NCBI GenBank assembly: GCA_027623655.1
Contig: JAQBVG010000015.1
Span: 1 to 36,046 of the forward strand
DNA: 36,046 nt
Direction of reading: 5' to 3'
Origin: Chloroflexota bacterium
GTDB lineage: Bacteria > Chloroflexota > Dehalococcoidia > Lucifugimonadales > Lucifugimonadaceae
Shown here: piece by piece, positions 7,902-19,076 of the stretch
Numbering within the stretch: the stretch's first letter is position 1
Layout: every line of letters begins with the position of its first letter
Notes under the pieces: generated by a model
Seen by the model: the letters and a program-made list of their open reading frames with translations, nothing else
What the model was told of the DNA's origin: nothing
The model's database searches: none
Translations under genes and position numbers: made by a program

Positions 7902-8648
7902 CTACCGGGTGCGAACGCTTCCGCGCACCATTCTGGCGTCGTCGCTGGCCAAGAAGGCATACACCTTCGATATCTCATCCGGCGAGACTAGCGCGCCTAT
8001 CTTCTCTTTGAGGTTTCCCTTGCGCCCCCCTGCCTCGTGCATGTCGACGACGTTTGTGACCTTCAGCAGCGTGTCGACAGCTCCGGGTAGCACGTCGTTC
8101 ACCCTGATCCCGTACTTCTCGAGATGAGATTCCATGACCAGCGCGAGGCCATGAACCCCGCCTTTCGACGAACCGTATGCGAGAGAAGAACTTCCCCCGT
8201 GCACGCCAGCGCCCGAAGCGGTAAGGATAATCACGCCGGAACGCTGCTTCTTCATGATGCCCGTTACATACTTTGAGATCGTAAATGAGCCACGCAGGTT
8301 GATGTCGAGCACGGTGTCCCATATTTCTGCCGGGAACTCGTCAAGTTCAACAGCGGCACCCTGGAGAACCCCGGCAACATGGATCAGTACGTCAATCCCC
8401 CCGAGCCACGTCTCGGCGGTAGCAACTGCACCGGCAACCGCGGTTTCGTCTCTGACATCGACGTGCCAGTAGCGTGCATTCCCGCCAGCTTCGTTGGCAT
8501 CACTGATGGTGGCCGCGCCGTCGGCATCGTTCACGTCAAACGCTGCTACTTTGGCTCCGCTGGCAGAAACCCGCAGCGTTGTAGATCGACCGATGCCGGT
8601 TGCGGCACCAGTGACGATTATTCGTTTGCCGGAAAGATCGGCTGGCAT
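7902..8648 (-). CDS. SDR family NAD(P)-dependent oxidoreductase
   Basis: This 248-residue classical short-chain dehydrogenase has the Rossmann motif TGAATGIG at residues 13-20, N117, and the catalytic set S145, Y158, K162 (YGSSK). The usual NNAG loop reads HVAG. The acidic residue at the end of strand 2 (FDVN, D38) suggests NAD preference. The C-terminus is short and ends GSVRTR, without the usual hydrophobic DGG tail. AGGAGT precedes the start. It lies 122 bases downstream of the sugar isomerase-like gene on the same strand, so the two may be co-transcribed for oxidation of a sugar or hydroxy acid. The substrate is unknown. Confidence 0.92.
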   Translation of the reverse strand: MPADLSGKRIIVTGAATGIGRSTTLRVSASGAKVAAFDVNDADGAATISDANEAGGNARYWHVDVRDETAVAGAVATAETWLGGIDVLIHVAGVLQGAAVELDEFPAEIWDTVLDINLRGSFTISKYVTGIMKKQRSGVIILTASGAGVHGGSSSLAYGSSKGGVHGLALVMESHLEKYGIRVNDVLPGAVDTLLKVTNVVDMHEAGGRKGNLKEKIGALVSPDEISKVYAFLASDDARMVRGSVRTR

Positions 8649-8770
8649 CTCTTTACTCCTGGGGATCGAATTAGCAGAAACACTGATTTAGGTGGTGCGG
8701 ACGAGTTCTTCTCGCATGGTCGGTGGAACGGCAATCGACCGCACGGTGGTCAGAACCGGTCAAATGATTC

Positions 8771-9634
8771 CTAATCCCACTCAATGCCGGCTCTACTGGC
8801 AACCCGACGAATCCCGGCTGCGGCGATCGGAATCTTATCGGCGGGTAAATGCTCCACCAGTACGTGGGCCCTCGGGTTTACCTTCTGTAGACCGACAAGA
8901 AGTGCTTCGTTATCGAGCAGGCTCTCAGGTTGATCTATTATCGACTCCTCAAAGTGGGGTAGCAGTCCGTCGATCACCGTGAAGTCCTTGGCATGGGCGC
9001 CGACAATGCGATCCGGGATCAACCGGTAAAACTCGTTTATTAGCGAGGTGGTGTCGTACGCAGTATCGAGATCGCCAACAAAATTGACCGGGTCCATGTT
9101 CAGCCCAAGGTTTTTTGACCCAACGTCGTCGATAAGGTCTTTCATCTTTTGTGGTGAAGACACAGGGCATACCACCCCGCCTTCAACAGCAATCATGATT
9201 CCTTCGTTCTCGGCAACACTGCAAATCTGCTTTGTGCTGTCTACCAGTCGGTCCCAGACCTCCTGTGAGTGGTTTTTGGGATGAGGCATCCAACCGCCTT
9301 TTGGGTTGAGACTCCCCGGGCGGAGATATGTGTTTGGACTGCCGAGTCGAGCCGTCAGATTGACCATCCTTTTGACGAACTTGATCTCTTCCTTGCGCTC
9401 GGCTTCGTTTTCGGCCACTAATTTTCCGCCGTAATTACCGACCGTCTGGGGCATCTCGAAACCACGGGATTCGAACATGGACTTCAACCGGGCGATGTCC
9501 TTGTCCTTCATCGACTGCGGATCGTTGACCCGAATTTGAACCGTCTTAAACCCATGTTCAGCAACATTGTCGAGTACCGCTGCGTCGATCGACTTCCAAT
9601 CACCCGGCACCAGACCAGCAACACCTAGCAGCAT
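8771..9634 (-). CDS. sugar phosphate isomerase/epimerase family protein
   Basis: This 287-residue xylose-isomerase-like TIM-barrel (AP endonuclease family 2 fold) most likely isomerises or epimerises a keto sugar or related compound. The typical metal ligands are visible: E151 (IAVEGG), D181 (NMDPVN), H214 (VGAHAKDF) and E261 (LVEHLP). AAAGG precedes the start at 9634. It is the upstream gene of a likely pair with the SDR at 7902-8648. Together with the nearby sugar-acid dehydratase this fits a small carbohydrate-acid catabolic island, although the pathway is inferred only from families. Confidence 0.88.
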   Translation of the reverse strand: MLLGVAGLVPGDWKSIDAAVLDNVAEHGFKTVQIRVNDPQSMKDKDIARLKSMFESRGFEMPQTVGNYGGKLVAENEAERKEEIKFVKRMVNLTARLGSPNTYLRPGSLNPKGGWMPHPKNHSQEVWDRLVDSTKQICSVAENEGIMIAVEGGVVCPVSSPQKMKDLIDDVGSKNLGLNMDPVNFVGDLDTAYDTTSLINEFYRLIPDRIVGAHAKDFTVIDGLLPHFEESIIDQPESLLDNEALLVGLQKVNPRAHVLVEHLPADKIPIAAAGIRRVASRAGIEWD

Positions 9635-9854
9635 CAGAAAACCTTTCCGAGAATATCCCGTATTCGTGCACGAGACCGTAGGATACGTTGAAATAACTAT
9701 CCCGCGACGGGGCGCACAGCGACTGCGGTTGAATTTGCGTCGACACGACGAACCGTGACCAAGCTTATCTAGGTGTCCGCCACCTGGGAGCTTCGCGGGG
9801 CATTATTTTTATGAGAGACAGCTCGAAATTCAGGGTTATGAGATAAACACGATC

Positions 9855-10709
9855 ATGTCAGTGGAGCGCGAAACGCACCAACCGAATGTGACCATCACCG
9901 GGCTTGCCTGGCAGCGGAATGTCGAGCTCGAACATGAGCAGTCAGACCGCATCCGCGAGGAAGCGGCATCCGATGACTTCTGGAAACCCGTGGCGCAGAG
10001 GTTTGTACCGCCAGAAAAAGGCGACTCGGGCCCTGACAATACGGTAGAACAACTCAAGGAATTCATTGAACCGAAAGACACGGTGCTTGATGTTGGGGCT
10101 GGCGGCGGCCGCCTTGCGATTCCCCTGGCTGAATACTGCGTCCAGGTGACAGCTGTCGAACCGTCTCAAGCTATGCGCGAGCGATTAATCGCGACAGCCA
10201 GAGTCTGGGACGTCGAGAATGTCAGTGTATTGAGCGACAGATGGGAAGATATCGAAGTCGCACCACATGATCTGGTTGTCTGCGCTCACGTTGTATACAC
10301 AGCCACCCATATCGAACACTTCATTGCCAAACTCACGTCGCACGCCCGAAAAACCGTCGCGCTGATTTCGTTCGAGACACCGGCAACCAGCAACTATGTA
10401 CCGCTATGGAAGCTCGTGCACGGCGAAGACCGAATTACGCTGCCTACTCTCCCGAACATCGAGGAACTCCTTTCCGAGATGGCGATCTGGTACCGCAAGA
10501 CACCACTTGAAAGCTGGATTTCCCGGCCATTCGTGAGTAGAGATCAGGCTATTTCAGAATGTGAGTCGCGTCTTTTCATCACCCCGGGGTCCAGGAAGTC
10601 AGAAATGCTGGCGGATGCACTCGACGACTCTCTTGTCGAGGTCGATGGCGGGTACAGACTGGGGTGGGCTGAACCACATAGACCGTGGATCATCAGTTGG
10701 AACGCGTAA
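9855..10709 (+). CDS. class I SAM-dependent methyltransferase
   Basis: This is a 284-residue methyltransferase. The SAM-binding motif I is DVGAGGGRLA at about residues 76-85, motif II acidic residue is in VTAVEPSQAM, and motif IV lies around DLVVCAHVVY. The first 60 residues are hydrophilic, and the last third (KTPLESWISRPF ... GYRLGW) matches no family I recognise. The start at 9855 lacks a clear ribosome site, so an alternative start is possible. The substrate is unknown. It stands alone, between the divergent isomerase gene and the truncated mgtE-like gene. Confidence 0.8.
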   Translation: MSVERETHQPNVTITGLAWQRNVELEHEQSDRIREEAASDDFWKPVAQRFVPPEKGDSGPDNTVEQLKEFIEPKDTVLDVGAGGGRLAIPLAEYCVQVTAVEPSQAMRERLIATARVWDVENVSVLSDRWEDIEVAPHDLVVCAHVVYTATHIEHFIAKLTSHARKTVALISFETPATSNYVPLWKLVHGEDRITLPTLPNIEELLSEMAIWYRKTPLESWISRPFVSRDQAISECESRLFITPGSRKSEMLADALDDSLVEVDGGYRLGWAEPHRPWIISWNA

Positions 10710-10828
10710 CCCACGTAATCTCGTAGCGATCCGACACAGGATGCCCTGTGCAACGGCACTTTATAATCTTCCCCCAGTACGAAATCGCGATCGCTCATCA
10801 TCGCACGCTGTGATTTTGGTACTCCCCA

Positions 10829-11530
10829 ATGTCCAACATGCCCGAAACCGAAACCAACCAGGTCTCCGATACAGAACCACGGATTCAGTCGCCCGGCGCG
10901 CCTGATGCCGACAAGCTTGAGGAAATCCAGGAGTCGATCCAAACTCTCGTTGAGTCGGGAGAGGAACAACGTGCGCTAACTGAGCTGCAGGGACTCCGCA
11001 ACCCTGACAGAGCTGAGATTCTGGCCGACCTTGAACCGGAAAATCGGCGCGCGCTGCTCGGAAGTCTGTCGAACGACGAAATTGCAGACGTTCTCGAACA
11101 CATGGATGTTGACGAAGCGATCGAGGTTACCGGTCTGGTTGACGTCGCTCGAATGGCGGCCGTTCTGGAAACCGTCTCAGCCGACGTGGCTGCCGACGTC
11201 CTGAGGGGCATCGACTGGGCAGATGCCGCAAACATCCTGGTGCGGATGGAAGACAGGTCAGCAGTCGGGAAACTGCTCCTGTACGACGATGACGATGCCG
11301 GTGGTTTGATGTCGACCGAATTCGTCGCCATGCGGCAGACGTGGACGACTACAAGGGCTCTGAGCGTTCTGAGATATTCCGGTGTCGACCCCGAAGACAT
11401 GCGCCAGCTATTCGCCGTTGACAACGAAGGCGTACTGGTGGTTCTGTCAGAACTCAGTGCTCTAGGGCAATTTGGTGCCCAAACGAGTCCGTCTGATATT
11501 CGTCTTCGTTCTCAACAGGTCAACATTTAG
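10829..11530 (+). pseudogene. mgtE-like magnesium transporter gene, cut by a MITE-like element
   Basis: The first 204 codons encode a normal start of a MgtE-family Mg2+ transporter. There is a hydrophilic lead, the superhelical MgtE N domain (about residues 30-140, rich in alternating Asp/Glu/Ala/Leu), then the start of a CBS domain with DDDDAGGLMSTEFVAM and LFAVDNEG. At 11440 the frame enters the 142-bp element and picks up 29 element-coded residues, ending at 11530. The second CBS domain and all transmembrane helices are missing, and no remainder was found in the window. The product could still be made as a soluble Mg2+-sensing fragment, but transport is impossible. The ribosome site is weak. 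Confidence 0.88.
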
Positions 11531-11581
11531 TGCCGACTTAATGGCAAAAAACGAGGTTGTGCGCTGAGTCCTGACAGAACC
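11440..11581 (+). mobile_element. 142-bp MITE-like element, copy 1
   Basis: This short nonautonomous element has 21-bp terminal inverted repeats, GGTTCTGTCAG(A/G)ACTCAG(T/C)GC, with two mismatches between its ends. It is identical over all 142 bases to copy 2 at 14560-14701, in the opposite orientation. It has no transposase. The bases just inside the inverted segment (11582-11590, CCTGGATTC) are the reverse complement of the 9 bases just outside copy 2 (GAATCCAGG). The left flank of this copy has no matching partner. Confidence 0.92.
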
Positions 11582-11619
11582 CCTGGATTCAGAACTTTTT
11601 CAACCGACGACGAACCGAC

Positions 11620-13362
11620 CTACCTGCCGATTGCATAGCTTTCGCGTCGCATGTCTGCTCCTGCCGACATCACACCATCACCCTGGCCTGCGTCAACAGC
11701 ACAAACTGCGCCGGTGCCGGCATCGTAGGTCTGGATCCACTCGACCCGGTGCCCCAGTTTCGAGAGGCCATCGGCCACATGTGAATCGATGGCGCCCTCA
11801 AGTTGCAGCACGCCCGGCCGGTAACTGTGCGGATAAAACGAGTTCGGAAAGCTTGCCGACTGGAATCTTGGAGCCTCGACTGCAGCCTGGACGTTCATCC
11901 CGTTGACGGCCATGTTGAGGAATACCTGTGTCATCGACTGGGGTTGGCTGTCACCACCGGGTGTTCCGAACGGCATCATCAGTTTTCCGTCACGGAAAGC
12001 GATAGCCGGATTCGGAGTCAGCCGCGGTCGCTTGCCGCCTTCGACAGCCGATGGGTGGCGCTTGTCGAGCCAGCTCTGTGCACCGCGGTTGGACGGTACA
12101 AAGCCGAGTCCCGGTACGATGGGTGAACCGCCTGCTCCGTCGCTTGGCGTAGCAGAAAATGCGTTCCCCCAACGATCGACCGCACACGCGTACGACGTGT
12201 CCATTTCGGCAGCCACTGGGAGTGCAGATGGGTGCTCGTATCGCCAGCTATCGGGCTGCGAGCGGCCCTCAAATCTCCACGGGTTCCCGTGCATTGGCAT
12301 CTCCGGAGCGGCACGATTCGGATCGATTTCGGCTCGCCTGGCCTTCGCGAATTCGGCCGAGGTTAGTCCGTCAATTGGTACATCAACGAACTTTGGATCA
12401 CCAACAAAGGCGTCCCGATCAGCAAATGCGAGTTTGAGCGCCTCCGTGACCAGGTGGATGTACTCGACCGAATTGTGCTCTACTCCTCGGAAGTCGTCTG
12501 GCCGGAGTATTTGTAAGGTCTCGGCGAGGACCGGCCCCTGGCTCCAGGGGCCACATGCGACTATTTCGTACTCACCGAAGCTGCCGGCGACGGTATTTTC
12601 GACTTCGACCTCGAAATTTGCCATATCGTCCTGATCCAGCAAGCCGCCTTCGCGTTGAACAAACTGTGCGATCTGCTCTCCAATGCCGCCCCGGTAAAAC
12701 TCGGCACGTGCGGCCCTGATCCCGGCTTCGCGGCTGATCGACGACTGTGATTTTTCCGCCGCAATCAATTTTTCGAACGTGGTAGCGAGATCGGGCTGAG
12801 TGAACCTCTCGCCGAACCGGATTGATCGCCCGGCCGGTGCGAATACCTTCATCGACGAGGGCCAGTCCTTCGACGCCTCGACCACACCTGCCATCCCGGC
12901 TTCCCCGGTGAAGTGGAGGACAAAACCATCGCGTGCCAGTCCCAGCGCCGACTCAACGATTTCGGCAAAACTCTTTGTGCCCCACATTTCGAGCGCTGTT
13001 AGCCATGCACCTGCGGCGACAGGTACGACAACCCGGGGCATACCCGACGGAATGATTCCGCCGTGCTCGCTCATGAAATAATCGACGGAGGCTTTTCTGG
13101 GCCACGTTCCGACGCCGTTCAGCGAAACGACGCGGTCTTCTTCGGCGATGTACACCATGATCGGCGCCACTCCACCGAACCCGCACATTTCGGGTAGCAA
13201 CACGTTAAGGCAGATACCGGCGGCAACTCCCGCATCGATCGCGTTGCCTCCACTCTCCAGGATCCGCATTCCTGCTGCCGATGCCAGGTAATGGCCTGTC
13301 GATACTGCGTGTGTCGTGCCCATAACCGGAGGTCGGTACGATCCGGTGCGTGTGGCAACCAT
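11620..13362 (-). CDS. ggt: gamma-glutamyltransferase family protein
   Basis: This 580-residue Ntn-hydrolase family member would cleave gamma-glutamyl bonds (glutathione-type substrates) or act as a related acylase. It begins with the conserved GGNAIDAGVAAG region (38-49), contains the WSQGPVLAETLQIL segment, and has the likely autoprocessing nucleophile T389 in MDTSYACAVDRWGNAFS. Near the end are RPRLTPNPAIAF and GTPGGDSQPQ. The motif reads DTS rather than the common TTH, so it may belong to the acylase-like branch. No signal peptide is visible. AAGG lies before the ATG. The gene is intact and lies inside the MITE-bounded segment, downstream of the truncated MFS gene on the same strand. Confidence 0.9.
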   Translation of the reverse strand: MVATRTGSYRPPVMGTTHAVSTGHYLASAAGMRILESGGNAIDAGVAAGICLNVLLPEMCGFGGVAPIMVYIAEEDRVVSLNGVGTWPRKASVDYFMSEHGGIIPSGMPRVVVPVAAGAWLTALEMWGTKSFAEIVESALGLARDGFVLHFTGEAGMAGVVEASKDWPSSMKVFAPAGRSIRFGERFTQPDLATTFEKLIAAEKSQSSISREAGIRAARAEFYRGGIGEQIAQFVQREGGLLDQDDMANFEVEVENTVAGSFGEYEIVACGPWSQGPVLAETLQILRPDDFRGVEHNSVEYIHLVTEALKLAFADRDAFVGDPKFVDVPIDGLTSAEFAKARRAEIDPNRAAPEMPMHGNPWRFEGRSQPDSWRYEHPSALPVAAEMDTSYACAVDRWGNAFSATPSDGAGGSPIVPGLGFVPSNRGAQSWLDKRHPSAVEGGKRPRLTPNPAIAFRDGKLMMPFGTPGGDSQPQSMTQVFLNMAVNGMNVQAAVEAPRFQSASFPNSFYPHSYRPGVLQLEGAIDSHVADGLSKLGHRVEWIQTYDAGTGAVCAVDAGQGDGVMSAGADMRRESYAIGR

Positions 13363-13503
13363 GATTCAACCTTTCAGCGCTATTTTTCGCGAGATTGGCT
13401 GAAATATACCTGAACGCCACGTTTATGAGAACGTACTGCCAGCCTGGGATCGAAATGACGGCTGTGCTACGGGCGGGTCGGCGATGGTCGACACACGACC
13501 CGG

Positions 13504-14559
13504 TTATCGATTGAGCTCTGTTGGCGAAACGTCTTCACCTCGTCTCAATGTCGGCCAGATCAGAGCCGCCATGACAAGCGCAATAAGTCCTTCGATAGAA
13601 ACGATCAACACAGCGTCAGACGCACTAAATAAATGCGCCATCAATCCGATATTGAGTATGCCGAGCGGTCCGATCCCGATCCCGACCGCGAGCAGCCCCA
13701 GCATTCGCGAGCGCATCTCAGGTGGCGCAGCCATAAGCATTAGCGCCGACTGAGTCGTGGAAAAAGCGGCAAGTCCAAATCCGCCGATAAATACCAGGGG
13801 GAGCGAGACCACAAACCAATCGGATAGCGAAAAGAGCAGCGCCGGGACCAGGTACAGGAACGATCCGTACAGATACACCCTGCCGTATCGTCTGGGGTCG
13901 GAACGGAGCGCGATGGTGGCTGCTCCTAACAACGACCCAGCTCCCTGGGCCGATACCAGCACTCCAACGAGCAGCGGGCTGAGTCCCAGTTCGTCCTCCC
14001 CGATCACGGGAATCATGCTGCGGACGGGGGTTGCCCAGAGATCAACGATCACAGTGACCATCAGGATGCCAATGATCACTCGTCGCGAGCGCGCATAACC
14101 AATCGCCGAACGAAATTCGGAAGCGAAACTATGTCTGTGAAGTACTTTTACCGGCCGCTGGTACCTCACGGAGATGGCGAGAGCTACACCGAGGGCGTAT
14201 GCGGTCGTAGCGAAAAAATAGACGCCCTGTATGCCGACGAATTGGAGTATTGCTCCACCGATCACTGGTCCGAATGCCAGTGCTGAGATGAGCAGGGCAC
14301 CATCGAGGCCAACGGCTCGCCCCACCTGCGATTCGGCAACACTGTCAGCCAGCATCGGTCGCCGTACCGAGAAATCGGTTGTCCAGACTACACCGTTGAT
14401 AAAAACTCCAATGCCGACGTGCCATACCTGGATACGGTCTTGAGATGCCAGGAGACCGAGTGAGGCTGCGGTGGTTGCAAGGACTACGAAAATAAGGATG
14501 AATATCGCCTTGCGATCGAACCTGTCTGCAAGAACGCCGAACACTAATCCAAACGGAAT
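13504..14559 (-). pseudogene. MFS transporter gene, 5' end removed at a MITE-like element
   Basis: This reads as a major facilitator superfamily protein from IPFGLVFGVLADRFDRK, the loop 2-3 signature that follows the second membrane helix, to its stop at 13504. About 60-70 residues (helices 1 and 2 and the true start) are missing, because copy 2 of the 142-bp element abuts at 14560. A GTG at 14544 could start a 346-residue fragment but has no good ribosome site. The remaining ten or so hydrophobic segments are in frame and undamaged, so the break is recent or the fragment is tolerated. It lies 141 bases upstream of ggt on the same strand. The original substrate is unknown. Confidence 0.85.
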
Positions 14560-14701
14560 GGTTCTGTCAGGACTCAGCGCACAACCTCGTTTTTTGCCAT
14601 TAAGTCGGCACTAAATGTTGACCTGTTGAGAACGAAGACGAATATCAGACGGACTCGTTTGGGCACCAAATTGCCCTAGAGCACTGAGTTCTGACAGAAC
14701 C
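14560..14701 (-). mobile_element. 142-bp MITE-like element, copy 2
   Basis: This is an exact inverted copy of 11440-11581. Its right flank (14702-14710) is GAATCCAGG. Its left flank inside the segment (AAACGGAAT) does not match it as a 9-bp duplication, although the last four bases GAAT happen to repeat. When the segment between the copies is flipped, GAATCCAGG stands on both sides of this copy, as expected of a 9-bp target duplication. Confidence 0.92.
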
Positions 14702-14817
14702 GAATCCAGGCGTTCAAACGAGGCCACGGCTTCGAATTCGACCGCGCCATTTCGCAGAACGGTCTGTCGCGCTTCGCATCCTGCCGGTTCAGACTCCTCG
14801 ATTGTGAGAATATTCAC
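14611..14817 (-). pseudogene. possible small gene remnant ending in the element
   Basis: A frame opens with GTG at 14817, preceded by TAGGAATT, and runs 39 residues (NILTIEESEPAGCEARQTVL ... FERLDS) before entering the element, which supplies 29 more residues. I do not recognise it. When the proposed inversion is undone, the frame would run on antisense to the end of ggt, so no intact ancestor is restored. It may be spurious. Nothing else is seen between 14702 and 14988 except an AT-rich stretch near 14868-14900. Confidence 0.25.
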
Positions 14818-14988
14818 AATTCCTACACGTCGACTGCTTCACCCCGCCGCGTCAACGTGAAACGATCAATAAATAAGGATTAGTTGATCCAAATTTCTGG
14901 CGACTGACCGGCACTACAAATTCGTTCGAATGAGTCCTCGAATGGTCGGCCAGATGTCAAGTTTCGAAGTCGGACGGACCACCAAGTC

Positions 14989-16359
14989 GTGATGAATCTC
15001 AAAACTGCGGTTGATGGATGGGAACACCATCACCCAATGGTCGACGTTATCGAAAAGGTCGAAGCCGGTCTGTTGATCCGGCACCGTTGGCTGGTAGCTG
15101 TCGGCGCAGTGCTTATTCAGATGTCGCTGGGAGCAATCTACGCCTGGGGTGTATTCACCGGCGAACTCACTGATAGAGGCGGGGAGTTCCGTTTTTCGGC
15201 CACCCAAACACAGTGGGTATTCTCTCTTGGACTGGCTTCGTTCGCCGCAATGATGTTGCTGTCGGGCAAAGCGATGGCCGCAGTCGGCCCAAGACCCGTG
15301 GCAATCCTCGGCGGCATACTCCTGGGCGGCGGCTACGCGCTCGCCGGGTTGTTCGGGGAACATTTCTGGGTTCAGATGCTATGTATTGGCGTTTTGGGAG
15401 GTGCCGGGATCGGGCTTGCGTACGTCGTCCCGATAGCGGTCGGAGTGCGCTGGTTTCCTGACAGGAAGGGACTGATGACCGGGTTCGCAGTCGCTGGATT
15501 CGGCTTCGGTGCCCTGTTGTGGGTTCAACTCGCTGGCGACTGGGGACACATGATCGAGCGGATCGGTGTACTCAACACGTTCCTCGTTTACGGTGTTGTG
15601 TTTGGAGTCCTCGTGCACCTCGGCGGGCTGTTGATGACATTTCCGCCAGAGGGCTGGAAACCGGAGCGGTGGAATCCTCCGACCGATGAAATCGGTCTCG
15701 AAGGTGGCGACGAATTTACTTCGCGGTCCATGCTCAGTCGCATCCAGTTCTACCAGCTCTGGTTAGCGTTCGTTTTTCTTGCTCTTGGCGGACTGATGCT
15801 AATCGGAATAAACAAGCTCTACGGGCAGGACGCTCTGATTGCGAGTGGTTCTTTCACCGATCTGACGGCCGCAGGAGCAGCGGCATCTACTGCGTACGCC
15901 GTGTCGTTCGCGCTATCGAACGGTCTTGGCAGAATCGGCTGGGGTTTCATTGCGGATCAGTTCGGATGGCGAAGATCGATGATCGCGATGGCCTTTACCC
16001 AGGGTCTTCTGATGGTCGGTTTTTACTATCTGGGCGGTTCGTTGGTCGCACTTTACGTCTTCCTCGCATTGACCGGATTTAATTTCGGCGGAAACTTCGC
16101 CCTGTTCCCGCTCGCGACCGCCAGTCGGTTCGGCGTCAAGAACCTGGCAACCAATTACGGGCTGATGTTCTCGGCATATGGAGTTGGAGGCATCGCCGGG
16201 CCGATCATGGCGGGAATGTTCAAAGATTCAGGTGCTGGCATTGGGGTGGACGTATGGCTTGCGCCATTTCTAATAGCCGGTGTTTTGTGTCTCATTGCCG
16301 CCGGGTTAGTAGCCACCTGCAGCGACATCAACAGCGAGTCCAAAAAGGCTATAGTTTGA
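14989..16359 (+). CDS. OFA-family MFS transporter (oxalate/formate antiporter-like)
   Basis: This is a 456-residue membrane protein with twelve expected helices. The first helix reads GAVLIQMSLGAIYAWGVF, the hallmark of the oxalate:formate antiporter family, and the loop PDRKGLMTGFAVAGFGFGA is also typical. It probably carries a small monocarboxylate, or exchanges carboxylates, across the cytoplasmic membrane. The open frame starts with GTG at 14989 next to an ATG at 14992; neither has a clear ribosome site, and a later ATG at 15037 is possible. The acetyl-CoA synthetase gene follows 139 bases downstream on the same strand, suggesting joint use for uptake and activation of acetate or a similar acid. 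This link is inference. Confidence 0.88.
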   Translation: MMNLKTAVDGWEHHHPMVDVIEKVEAGLLIRHRWLVAVGAVLIQMSLGAIYAWGVFTGELTDRGGEFRFSATQTQWVFSLGLASFAAMMLLSGKAMAAVGPRPVAILGGILLGGGYALAGLFGEHFWVQMLCIGVLGGAGIGLAYVVPIAVGVRWFPDRKGLMTGFAVAGFGFGALLWVQLAGDWGHMIERIGVLNTFLVYGVVFGVLVHLGGLLMTFPPEGWKPERWNPPTDEIGLEGGDEFTSRSMLSRIQFYQLWLAFVFLALGGLMLIGINKLYGQDALIASGSFTDLTAAGAAASTAYAVSFALSNGLGRIGWGFIADQFGWRRSMIAMAFTQGLLMVGFYYLGGSLVALYVFLALTGFNFGGNFALFPLATASRFGVKNLATNYGLMFSAYGVGGIAGPIMAGMFKDSGAGIGVDVWLAPFLIAGVLCLIAAGLVATCSDINSESKKAIV

Positions 16360-16498
16360 TCGTTTGCTGGTTACTCACGGGCGCGTCGGCCTCCCGCCGC
16401 ACGGCACATTCGTGTAAATTTTGGGCCAACACCGCCAACATGACGAACGATCTCAAACCCCCTTCGCCACGCGAGTTATTAGGTAACTGGAGACACTG

Positions 16499-18478
<1,980 letters not shown>

Positions 18479-18514
18479 GCACCGCTAGCACGTGTCGTTC
18501 CACACACTTCCCCA

Positions 18515-18551
18515 ATGAGAAAAGCCGCCAGTCGAGGGCGGCAGTTCTCAT
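18515..18551 (+). terminator. hairpin after acs
   Basis: ATGAGAA pairs with TTCTCAT, enclosing an inner GCCGCC/GGCGGC stem. The extended hairpin lies 37 bases after the stop codon but has no T-run. Confidence 0.6.
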
Positions 18552-19076
18552 CGTTCCCGCGAACGAAGTAGACGCGGTCAAACGGTTTGAATCAGATCCA
18601 TGCATCAACCTTCCTTCTGGCCTTCCGGCCCCTCTCGAAGGATTCGGGTCTGGACATCGACGTTTCGAAGGGACGTACTTTCGTTGTTGGAACCGAAGCC
18701 GACGTTTCAGGCAAGCCACGAGGACTTGACAGAGACTCAGCAAACGAACGAGGAAGTTGATGTGAAGGTCAGTCTTTCTTCAAAGGAGAAGTCTGGGGCA
18801 CAATCGTGTTGCCCAACAGGCCATCCGAAATTGCGCGGAACCAGTTTGTGACAGCGCAATGTGAGCCGCTCGTTCCCAGCTAATTCACGTTATGCCACAC
18901 GGAATTTAGAATCCGTATGGTTTAATTCAGCGACCTTCGAGCAAAAGGCGATTGCATTCCGTGTAATGTTGGCGTGCGCCGCTATATGGCGAGTTGCTCA
19001 CCGGGTAACGTCTTGTGCATTCCGGCCATCTGTACAGGGGCGAAGTGATTTGAATACGAGGATATAGGAGAGAGAA
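18552..19076. other. 525-base gap without a recognisable gene
   Basis: Short open frames occur (for example 18600-18851) but none has a ribosome site, family motif or plausible composition. The right end supplies the promoter and the ribosome site (GGAGAGAG) of the VWA gene. The stretch 18570-18850 has a codon-like texture in more than one frame and could be an eroded gene. I see no repeat or RNA gene. Confidence 0.4.

Noticed and set aside
11440-14701. Composite transposon carrying ggt and the MFS gene
   Set aside because: The outer flanks of the two elements (CGTACTGGT and GAATCCAGG) do not form a target duplication, and the genes at both ends are truncated rather than simply interrupted. 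Inversion explains the flanks better.
18600-18851. 83-codon open frame after acs
   Set aside because: No ribosome site, no recognisable motif, and the codon texture is not clearly better than in the other frames.
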